Positions 1-7,602 of a stretch of 55,355 bases of DNA are shown here, piece after piece. Positions within the stretch are counted from its first letter, which is position 1; every line of letters begins with the position of its first letter. Source of the stretch: Rhodanobacter thiooxydans LCS2 (GTDB taxonomy: Bacteria > Pseudomonadota > Gammaproteobacteria > Xanthomonadales > Rhodanobacteraceae); the NCBI RefSeq assembly GCF_000264375.1, contig NZ_AJXW01000067.1, positions 1 to 55,355 on the forward strand. The letters run 5' to 3'. The position numbers and the translations under genes were made by a program. Under the pieces are notes generated by a model. The model searched no databases and had not been told where the DNA came from. It worked only from the letters and a program-made list of their open reading frames with translations.

Positions 1-69
1 CTTCGGAGTTGAATCCGCCTGCTTCGGCTGAAGCACGCAGTGGATCTGACTGACCGGGAGATTCGCCTG

Positions 70-351
70 ATGAAGTTCACCAGTTCCCTGCGCTTCGACG
101 GTAACGATGTGCAACTGGCTGCAAGTCGCAGCCTGGCGCTTTTCGGGCGTGTTGTCATAGTCTTTCTGGGCCTGCAGTTGGCGTATGCATGGGATCTCGC
201 CAGGCATTCACCAATACCCGCACCGATGCTGGCGTTGAAGCTCTTCGGCGTGGTGGGGATGCTGCTGGTTATGGGCTGGTGCGCTCATCAGGTCTACATT
301 CGCCCATGGGTTATCCAGCAGCGCACGCAGCTATCTCGTGCAGCCAAGTGA
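70..351 (+). CDS. Small two-helix membrane protein, unknown function
   Basis: This encodes a 93-residue protein that I do not recognise. It has two hydrophobic stretches, around residues 20-40 (LFGRVVIVFLGLQLAYAW) and 52-70 (MLALKLFGVVGMLLVMGWC), joined by a short Pro-rich loop. The C-terminal tail is basic, so it is probably an inner-membrane protein. I chose the ATG at 70 because a GGGAG sits about nine bases upstream; an in-frame GTG at 40 would add ten polar residues and has no clear ribosome binding site. Codon use is less GC-rich than in the genes after 4.9 kb. It precedes the lipoprotein/peptide/permease genes on the same strand, but a 300-base gap separates them, so a functional link is unproven. 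Confidence 0.55.
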   Translation: MKFTSSLRFDGNDVQLAASRSLALFGRVVIVFLGLQLAYAWDLARHSPIPAPMLALKLFGVVGMLLVMGWCAHQVYIRPWVIQQRTQLSRAAK

Positions 352-654
352 CCACGGCCAAGGTTCAGCGCAAGAGCGTTACCGCAAAGCTTATGGGTTG
401 ACAATGAAATCGTCTCGCCGCATATGAGCTTTCGCCGATGAACGCGCTCGTTGTGATAGGTGCATATCCCGGCCTTGTCCGATCCGTAGCGGGTCGCTAG
501 GAGCCGGCTCGACGCTCATGCCTACTATGTGCCACAAGTCGCAAATGCATACCGACCTACTTGACAACGCCGCCTGATGGCGGCTAGGTTCGATTTAGCC
601 ACATGCGGAAACGTTGCTTGTGCCGGGGAAGTAGGGACAGACTTGGGGAAGGTC
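352..654 (+). promoter_or_regulatory. Intergenic region with two sigma-70-like promoters
   Basis: No gene is seen in this 303-base gap. Two promoter-like pairs point to the right. TTGACA at 398-403 is followed after 17 bases by CATATG at 421-426. TTGACA at 561-566 is followed after 18 bases by TAGGTT at 585-590, about 65 bases before the lipoprotein start. The second is the better candidate for transcription of the lipoprotein gene. This rests on consensus matching by eye only. Confidence 0.4.
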
Positions 655-1341
655 ATGGATGCTCGCAGGGTGACGTCGGCATTGATTGCTGTCGCGATGG
701 CTGTAACGCTAGTAACGGCCTGCTCGCACAAGGCGCCTAGTAAATACGACGTGGAGGGGCAGTACGAACTTTTCAACAATGTTCGTGCCCACTCGCTGGA
801 TACCGTCCGCCTTGATGTTTACGAGGACTTTACCTGTCCCGCCTGTCAACAGTTCGCAAATGACTTCATGCCGTCGCTGCAGTCCGCGTACGGTGAGCGC
901 GTGACTCTTCACATGCACTACCTCGTTGGCAGCAAGTCGCCCGTGTCCGCCCAAGTACTTTATCAAGTGGCCGAACGCCATGGGCTGGGCGACGTCGCCG
1001 CGCAGCATCTGTTTGCAGCACGACTCGATCATCACAGTGAAGATAAAAACGCACCGGTCGTTGCAAAAATTGCGTCGGATCTAAATTTGTCGTCTGAGTA
1101 CGATGCGGCACTGCGTGATCCCTTAACTACACGAATGATACGCGCCGCATGGAACGAAGAAGGGGCGAAAATTACCTTCTTTCCGAGCATCGTTGTTGAA
1201 CGTGTCTTATTGACGAACTCCAACCCTGAGAACCTCAATACCATCATCAACAGTCTGTTGAAGAAACCGATGGTGCAGGTATCAACCAAGGCACTTCCGG
1301 ATGGGAAAGTGCGCGTCAGTACCGACCAAGCCGCTGATTAG
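655..1341 (+). CDS. DsbA-like thioredoxin-fold lipoprotein
   Basis: The 228-residue product begins with a lipoprotein signal ending in a lipobox (LVTAC, lipidated Cys23). A DsbA-type thioredoxin fold follows: a beta strand (VRLDVYEDFT), then the active-site CPAC at 61-64, and a late FFPS loop that may supply the cis-proline. It should therefore be a membrane-anchored periplasmic or outer-membrane thiol-disulfide oxidoreductase. The ATG at 655 was chosen because GGGGAAGG lies directly upstream and the signal peptide starts there; the longer frame from 577 adds 26 residues with no signal-like character. It lies 101 bases before a tiny secreted peptide with four cysteines, an obvious possible substrate. 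The family is related to DsbA/DsbG and to the Thioredoxin_4 domain. Partner and direction of electron flow are not visible. Confidence 0.8.
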   Translation: MDARRVTSALIAVAMAVTLVTACSHKAPSKYDVEGQYELFNNVRAHSLDTVRLDVYEDFTCPACQQFANDFMPSLQSAYGERVTLHMHYLVGSKSPVSAQVLYQVAERHGLGDVAAQHLFAARLDHHSEDKNAPVVAKIASDLNLSSEYDAALRDPLTTRMIRAAWNEEGAKITFFPSIVVERVLLTNSNPENLNTIINSLLKKPMVQVSTKALPDGKVRVSTDQAAD

Positions 1342-1442
1342 GACCTGTAGCCGTCAGTCATTTCTCTGGCGCTGCGCTGACGCGCACGGGACATCGTTGA
1401 AGAATTCGACGCAATGGTGCGTCGAGTGGCAAGGAGAGCAAC

Positions 1443-1586
1443 ATGAAGACGAAAGCGATGAAGATCATCTTCGGCCTCGCCCTGACCATGGCCGCGGGTT
1501 CGGCGCTCGCGTACAAAGTGGTTTGTACCGGTTGCGTGCCGGATGGCAATGGCGGTCACACCTGCGCCGAGTGCCACGTAGAGTAA
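1443..1586 (+). CDS. Secreted 47-residue peptide with two CxxC motifs
   Basis: This small gene has an excellent ribosome binding site (AAGGAG just before the ATG). It encodes a 47-residue precursor with a basic start (MKTKAMK), a hydrophobic core and a signal peptidase I site (GSALA at 19-23). The predicted mature peptide of about 24 residues carries Cys28, Cys31, Cys41 and Cys44 as CTGC and CAEC, separated by a Gly-rich turn (VPDGNGGHT). Two CxxC pairs can form two disulfides or bind a metal; I cannot tell which. It lies between a DsbA-like lipoprotein and two MacB/FtsX permeases, which suggests a processed, exported or sensed peptide. I do not recognise the family. Start, signal sequence and Cys spacing are seen directly; any activity is inference. 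Confidence 0.75.
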   Translation: MKTKAMKIIFGLALTMAAGSALAYKVVCTGCVPDGNGGHTCAECHVE

Positions 1587-1596
1587 CAGCTCCTAT

Positions 1597-1627
1597 GGAC
1601 CCTTTCTTGTGCACGAGGAAGGGTTCC
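1597..1627 (+). terminator. Imperfect hairpin between peptide and permease genes
   Basis: GGACCCTTTC and GGAAGGGTTCC can pair around a short loop containing TGCAC, and the right arm is followed by TTTGT. It lies eleven bases after the peptide stop and 45 bases before the permease start. It may act as a partial terminator that keeps peptide expression above permease expression, a common arrangement for small exported peptides. The stem contains a mismatch or bulge, so this is tentative. Confidence 0.35.
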
Positions 1628-1671
1628 TTTGTAGCTGGATTCCAAAAAACGAGGCCGATGCAAGAGGGCAT

Positions 1672-2970
1672 GTGAACTACTACTTGAAACTTGCAATCAA
1701 TGGGTTCAGGCGGCAGTGGACGTTTTCGGTTGTGATCGTTGTCATCATCTCGATTGGCATTGCGGCGAGCACATCAATGATGATGGTTCTCCACACGCTG
1801 AATGCTGATCCTCTTCCAAGCGCCAGCGACCGAGTGTTTCATCCGCAGTTGGAGCCGAGTGTCGCAGGCAGATCAGCATCCGGGGATGAACTCCCCGATG
1901 CCTTGATGTGGGATGACGCGATGAATCTCCTGCGTGCACAGGCAGGTAAGCGCAAGGCCACCCTCCTTGAAGGGCAAGTCACAGTGGTGCCGCGGGCGGG
2001 AGCTTCTTATTCGTATTTCGCCAAGGCCCTGTTCACTCAGGCGGCGTTTTTCCAAATGTTTCGTGTTCCATTTGCGTCCGGTGGAAGCTGGACGAGGAGT
2101 GATGATACCGACGGAGCCCACGTTGTCGTGGTTTCAAATGATCTTGCGCAGCGTACTTTCGGATCCGTCGATGCCGTAGGGCATACCCTGCGCCTAGGCG
2201 ATGTGGATTTTCGGATTGTTGGTGTTATTGGCAATTGGAACCCCCGTCCGCGTTTTTACGATCTTGCGAACGGCCCCTTCGCACCGGGAGAGCAAATTTT
2301 CATGCCGCTGAATACATCGCGAGCGCTTTCCATCGCGCCGAGATCTTCACCCGCCTGTTGGGGCGATGGAATGCCAGACATGGCCCACCTCGACCGCGCG
2401 CCCTGTACATGGGTGGCTTTCTGGGTGGAGCTGGAGACAGCAAAGGATCGCGATAGTTACCTAAAATTTCTTGCAAATTACTCGAATCAACAGAAAGCTG
2501 CCGGCCGCTTCTATGGCGCACCCAACGTGCGGCTTTCCAATGTCTCCGAATGGCTCACCGCCAACCGGGTCGTACCTAGCGCGGCACGTCTTCAATCGTT
2601 CATCGCCTACAGTTTCCTTCTCATCTGCATTTTCAACGCAGCGGGCCTGCTGATGGTCATGTTCTTGAGGCGGCGACGCGAGCTTGGTTTGCGCCGGGCG
2701 CTCGGCGCGACCAAGCGGCAAGTGTTTTTGCATCTGCTTGCGGAGACTTCCGGTCTAGCGCTGGCGTCTGCTGTCGGCGGAAGCTTGTTGACTTGGGCAG
2801 CACTTGCAATTCTCCGGACCCGGCCGGAAGCGTACTACGCCGATATTCAAGTAAATGCATGGATGATCTTAATGGGTCTTCTCATGGCCATCATTGCCAC
2901 ATTGGCTGCGACGTTTTTGCCCGCTTGGCAGGTCATACGTGGCAATCCCTATCTCATGCTCAAGTCTTAG
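1672..2970 (+). CDS. MacB/FtsX-family ABC transporter permease (first)
   Basis: The 432-residue product has the layout of MacB-type permeases. There is an N-terminal transmembrane helix (TFSVVIVVIISIGIAAS), a large periplasmic MacB-like core (about residues 40-320) and three C-terminal helices of the FtsX domain. The typical cytoplasmic turn RRRRELGLRRALGATKRQ follows the second helix and is where such permeases contact their ATPase. These systems move or sense substrates in the periplasm by mechanotransmission rather than classical import. I chose GTG at 1672 because AGAGGG precedes it and the membrane topology starts cleanly; the frame upstream to 1609 runs through the hairpin. The next permease follows after nine bases. 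No ATP-binding subunit is present in the window, so it may lie left of base 1 or elsewhere. Confidence 0.85.
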   Translation: MNYYLKLAINGFRRQWTFSVVIVVIISIGIAASTSMMMVLHTLNADPLPSASDRVFHPQLEPSVAGRSASGDELPDALMWDDAMNLLRAQAGKRKATLLEGQVTVVPRAGASYSYFAKALFTQAAFFQMFRVPFASGGSWTRSDDTDGAHVVVVSNDLAQRTFGSVDAVGHTLRLGDVDFRIVGVIGNWNPRPRFYDLANGPFAPGEQIFMPLNTSRALSIAPRSSPACWGDGMPDMAHLDRAPCTWVAFWVELETAKDRDSYLKFLANYSNQQKAAGRFYGAPNVRLSNVSEWLTANRVVPSAARLQSFIAYSFLLICIFNAAGLLMVMFLRRRRELGLRRALGATKRQVFLHLLAETSGLALASAVGGSLLTWAALAILRTRPEAYYADIQVNAWMILMGLLMAIIATLAATFLPAWQVIRGNPYLMLKS

Positions 2971-2979
2971 GAGCACGCA

Positions 2980-4194
2980 GTGCATCCCCTGATTCGAGCC
3001 TTGGTCAAGCATAGACTTCCGGTGTTCCTAATCATTATGGAAGTCGCTTTGGCCAGTAGCGTCGTCATTAATACGTTGCACCTACTTAGCGAGTATATTG
3101 ACCACGTCAGTATCCAGACGGGGATTGAGACGAATGAAGTAGCGTGGTTGCAAAGCAGTGGTATAGCTTCTGGCACAACACCCGCCGCCGCCGCCGATGC
3201 TGACCTAGCTGCTTTGCGGAGGGCTCCAAGTGTAATTCACGCGGCTATGGTCAGCGCACTGCCGCTGACGAACACTTCTGCCTACAGCTTCAAGGTGGCG
3301 CCGGCAGGACAAGATCTCGCGTCGGGGGCCACGTCTTCAGGCATGTATTTTTGGGGGCGAGGTGCCATGTCGGCGCTAGGCGTCCGACTGGTATCCGGGC
3401 GGGACTTTGTCGATCAAGAGTACGTCGAGTACTCCTTCTTCGGGACAACGCCCCCACCAGCGTCGGTGCTGATTACCAGAGCCCTGGCCACCAGGCTCTT
3501 TGGGGCAGACAACGCCGTCGGAAAACGCATCCGCTTGCAACTAAATGGTGATCCGACAGCGATCGTCGTGGGAGTGATTGATCGGCTCGTGTCCCCCTCT
3601 TTGCACTATCAAGCTAAAGATGGATTCAACGTCGTCTTTCCGGTGCAGCATGTGCCCGGCGGAATATTTATCGTTCGAGCGAGAGTCGATCAAGGAGATG
3701 CAGCCTTGTCTTCTGCTAAGGCTGCGCTTTACGCGATTAACCCGTCTCGCATCCTGACCCATGCAGAACAGTTTAAGGTAACCGAGAGCGACTATTTCCG
3801 GGGCGACCGCAGCATGGTTTGGACCTTGTCGCTCCTTACCGGATGTCTGGCACTTCTAACGGCAGTGGGCATCGTTTCGATCTCCAACTACTGGGTGGTC
3901 CAGCGACGTAGATCCATCGGCATACGGCGGGCACTCGGCGCACGACGGAGTGAAATCGTTCAATATTTCCTGGTCGAAAATCTGGTCATCGTTCTTGCAG
4001 GCACGCTACTCGGTCTCATGGGTGCAGCCGGCCTCAATGTTGCGATGATGCATTGGTTCGAAGTGAGCCGGCTTCCGGTTTCGTGGCTTCCGATAGGGCT
4101 GATCCTGCTTCTAGCCATCGGTCAGATCGCCGTACTCATGCCCGCACTGCAGGCGAGCAAGATCTGTCCGTCGGTGATATCTGGCGGCGAGTAA
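2980..4194 (+). CDS. MacB/FtsX-family ABC transporter permease (second)
   Basis: This 404-residue protein is organised like its neighbour. It has an N-terminal helix (LPVFLIIMEVALASSVVINTL), a periplasmic MacB-like core and three C-terminal helices with the conserved cytoplasmic loop QRRRSIGIRRALGARRSEI. It starts at GTG 2980 with GGAG seven bases upstream and only nine bases after the first permease, so the two are surely co-transcribed and probably form a heterodimer. Two different half-permeases with one unseen ATPase is a common arrangement for MacB-like exporters and for bacitracin- or peptide-sensing systems. The gene is less GC-rich than those after 4.9 kb. The substrate is unknown; the upstream Cys-rich peptide is a candidate. 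Confidence 0.85.
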   Translation: MHPLIRALVKHRLPVFLIIMEVALASSVVINTLHLLSEYIDHVSIQTGIETNEVAWLQSSGIASGTTPAAAADADLAALRRAPSVIHAAMVSALPLTNTSAYSFKVAPAGQDLASGATSSGMYFWGRGAMSALGVRLVSGRDFVDQEYVEYSFFGTTPPPASVLITRALATRLFGADNAVGKRIRLQLNGDPTAIVVGVIDRLVSPSLHYQAKDGFNVVFPVQHVPGGIFIVRARVDQGDAALSSAKAALYAINPSRILTHAEQFKVTESDYFRGDRSMVWTLSLLTGCLALLTAVGIVSISNYWVVQRRRSIGIRRALGARRSEIVQYFLVENLVIVLAGTLLGLMGAAGLNVAMMHWFEVSRLPVSWLPIGLILLLAIGQIAVLMPALQASKICPSVISGGE

Positions 4195-4230
4195 CCTTAC
4201 ATTAGCCAAGTCCATCCGCATCATGGTTGG

Positions 4231-4812
4231 GTGACTGCTCGGCGTGCATTGCACCGCCATCACAATGGGCATTTTGCTCAGAATTCCGCGAACCGAGGAT
4301 GTCGCGGAGAGCTAAGCCCTGTAATAGAATCCACGGAGCAAATGGTTCCACGGCAACTAGTTGACCACAGCCGGCACTGGACTGCTCGCTGGTCAGATAG
4401 CTGGCGATGCAGGTCAATTCATCTGCCGAAACTGGTCAGCGATGATGGCAATGGATGGTCAGCTCGATGGCAATACGCGCATGCATCGCAAACAGTCGCT
4501 CAGGCCGAAGCCCTGATCACCGCCCAAATGTCGCGTCTGAAAATGGGCAACAAGAAAGTGGCCGGTTTCGAAACCCGTAAAGGTCGTCACCTCGCCATCC
4601 AACGGGATGTCCAAGGCATCAATGTCTGGACGGAAGATTTGGAGCCACCGCGCAGCATTGCACCGTTCGAGCGCTACCCGGTGAATCGACGACGCCACTC
4701 CAATCTGGACGCGCAAGCACCGCGCGTGGGTAATGAACGCGATGCTCGCTTGTGGAGGATTGCCAGCACTGAAGACTTGGTAGCCTTGCTCTACTGGTAT
4801 AACCAAGCTTGA
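4231..4812 (+). pseudogene. Probable remnant of an unidentified gene
   Basis: The 734-base gap between the second permease and ntrB contains one open frame that looks protein-like only in its second half. From about 4440 it reads as a plausible domain (HLAIQRDVQGINVWTEDL, then a Pro/Arg-rich part, then DLVALLYWYNQ at the end). The first half is low-complexity His/Arg/Trp-rich sequence without a convincing start, ribosome binding site or domain. I read it as the 3' part of a gene whose 5' part was lost, possibly when the accessory 1-4.2 kb block arrived. I do not recognise the family. Apart from this frame and the palindrome at 4911 I see nothing in the gap. Confidence 0.35.
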
Positions 4813-4910
4813 GGACGCCAAGCTGTTGCCCCAGACCGTTCGGTCCGGGTGCGACCTCTCGGGCCAAAACTTTCCGGCCGACTGAAGCCCGATTTGCACC
4901 AAGACGAGAC

Positions 4911-4930
4911 ATTGCCCATGATGGTGCAAT
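4911..4930 (+). promoter_or_regulatory. Probable NtrC-binding palindrome at the ntrB start
   Basis: The near-palindrome ATTGCCCATGATGGTGCAAT overlaps the ntrB ATG at 4929. Its core TGCCCATGATGGTGCA resembles the enterobacterial NtrC consensus TGCACC-N4/5-GGTGCA, with a perfect right half (TGGTGCA) and one mismatch on the left. A further isolated half-site TGCACCA lies at 4895-4901, 18 bases (under two helical turns) upstream. A site covering the start codon would suit repression of ntrBC by its own product. The match is by eye. Confidence 0.5.
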
Positions 4931-5939
4931 GAACGATCTAGCGTGGCGAACGTGGGCGGAGCAGACGGCGACCGGGCTGGCCCTGGTCGACGCGAACCTG
5001 CGCCTGCGCTGGCTCAACCCCGCGTTGGTCGAAGGCCTGGGACTGGGTTTCCGCCATGCGCCGGGGCAGCCGCTCGGCTTGCTGCTGGACGATGCCGACG
5101 AGGGCATGGCGCGGGCGGCGAAGGTGCTGGCGCAGCAGCGGCCGGTGCAGTGGCGCAGCGTAGCGCTGGCCGGTGCCGACGACCGCGAGCTCAGCGCGGA
5201 CATCGCGCTGCAGCCGTTCGGCGACGGCCTGCTGCTGGAAGTGCACGTGCTGGCCGAACCCTCGCCGGCAACCTCGCCGCTGTCGGCCACCCTGCGCGGC
5301 TTCGCGCACGAGGTGAAGAATCCGCTGGCCGGCCTGCGCGGCGCGGCGCAGCTGCTGCAGCGGCGGGTTGAGGGCGAGGACCTGCAGGCGCTGGCCGGCA
5401 TGATCATCGGCGAGGCCGACCGCCTCGGCGCGCTGGCCAACCGCCTGCTGCATCACGACGGCGCGGCGCAGCTCGGCCCGGTCAACATCCATCGCCTGCT
5501 GGAACGGCTCGCCGACCTGCTGCTGGCCGAACCCGTGCCGCCGCAACTGCGCCACGACTACGACCCCAGCGTGCCCGACCTGCACGGCGACGCCGACCGC
5601 CTGCAGCAGATCCTGCTCAACCTTGCGCGCAACGCGCTGGAAGCCGGCGCACGCACGCTCACCCTGCGCACGCGGATCGAGCACGGCGTGCGCGTGGGCG
5701 AGCGGATGCTGCGCATGGCGCTGCGGGTGGACGTGATCGACGACGGCCCCGGCGTGCCCGTCGCGTTGCGCGACACCTTGTTCCAGCCGCTGGTCTCCGG
5801 CCGCGCCGACGGCACCGGCCTGGGCCTCGCGTTGTCGCGCGAGATCGCCCACGAACACGACGGCGAACTGCGCTACGCCAGCCGCCCCGGCCACACGGTG
5901 TTCTCTTTGTACCTGCCCATGGAGCGCCCGCATGACTGA
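4929..5939 (+). CDS. ntrB: Nitrogen regulation sensor histidine kinase NtrB
   Basis: This 336-residue protein is the kinase/phosphatase partner of NtrC. An N-terminal PAS-like sensor (about 1-115) is followed by the dimerisation/phosphoacceptor helix FAHEVKNPLAG with His127. The catalytic ATPase domain carries an N box (LLNLARNALEAGA), G1 (DDGPGVP) and G2 (GTGLGLALS). There are no membrane helices, as expected for cytosolic NtrB that reads nitrogen status through PII. I chose ATG 4929 because translation upstream to 4809 is non-conserved and the protein then has the usual NtrB length. The ntrC gene follows after 177 bases that hold a repeat. The usual upstream glnA is missing from the window and is replaced by the remnant and accessory genes. 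Confidence 0.9.
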   Translation: MNDLAWRTWAEQTATGLALVDANLRLRWLNPALVEGLGLGFRHAPGQPLGLLLDDADEGMARAAKVLAQQRPVQWRSVALAGADDRELSADIALQPFGDGLLLEVHVLAEPSPATSPLSATLRGFAHEVKNPLAGLRGAAQLLQRRVEGEDLQALAGMIIGEADRLGALANRLLHHDGAAQLGPVNIHRLLERLADLLLAEPVPPQLRHDYDPSVPDLHGDADRLQQILLNLARNALEAGARTLTLRTRIEHGVRVGERMLRMALRVDVIDDGPGVPVALRDTLFQPLVSGRADGTGLGLALSREIAHEHDGELRYASRPGHTVFSLYLPMERPHD

Positions 5940-5960
5940 CACTCGCCCGCACGCCGTACT

Positions 5961-6030
5961 CCCTCCCCGGAAGTCCCTTTGGGACGTAGCAGGGGAGGGC
6001 TGGGGTGGGGTGCGCTCTTGATCTTCCCCG
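5961..6030. repeat. Dispersed hairpin repeat (CTGGGGTGGGG family), copy 1
   Basis: The gap between ntrB and ntrC holds a stem of CCCTCCCC (5961-5968) with GGGGAGGG (5992-5999), enclosing a smaller GTCCC/GGGAC stem. A motif CTGGGGTGGGGTGCGCTCTTGATCTTCC-like (given here by its key parts, 6001-6030) follows. The same motif recurs in reverse at 30905-30950 between eda and edd. The rest of the gap up to 6116 contains only GC-rich repeat-like sequence and the ntrC ribosome binding region. Confidence 0.55.
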
Positions 6031-6116
6031 CCATCCAGCGCTACCCCCTCACCTGAAGGACTCCCTACGGTCGCCAACCTTCTGCAGGCAGGGGGAGAAG
6101 CGAAGCGAGGCAAGCG

Positions 6117-7496
<1,380 letters not shown>

Positions 7497-7531
7497 CGCT
7501 CGCGACGCCTTCTCCTTGTGTCGTCCTCCCG

Positions 7532-7602
7532 CGTAGGGCGAGCACTGCCCGCCGCTTCCGCGCGGGGGTTGCATGGCGAATGGCGGGCGGTGCCCGTCCT
7601 AC
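7532..7602. repeat. GTAGGGCGG-type inverted repeat, copy 1
   Basis: GTAGGGCGAGCACTGCCCGCC at the left and GGCGGGCGGTGCCCGTCCTAC at the right (about 21 bases each, imperfect) flank a 30-base loop. The element sits between the convergent ntrC and GH94 genes and overlaps the last bases of the latter. Related copies are at 29172-29246 and 30954-30978. Confidence 0.6.

Noticed and set aside
1301..1675. 124-codon frame overlapping the small Cys-rich peptide
   Set aside because: It is Arg/His/Trp-rich and domainless, whereas the 47-codon frame has a strong ribosome binding site and a signal peptide.
4861..4928. Sigma-54 promoter (GG-N10-GC) before ntrB
   Set aside because: TTGCACC and ATTGCCC are present but the TGGCAC-N5-TTGC spacing is not found; the palindrome is better explained as an NtrC box.
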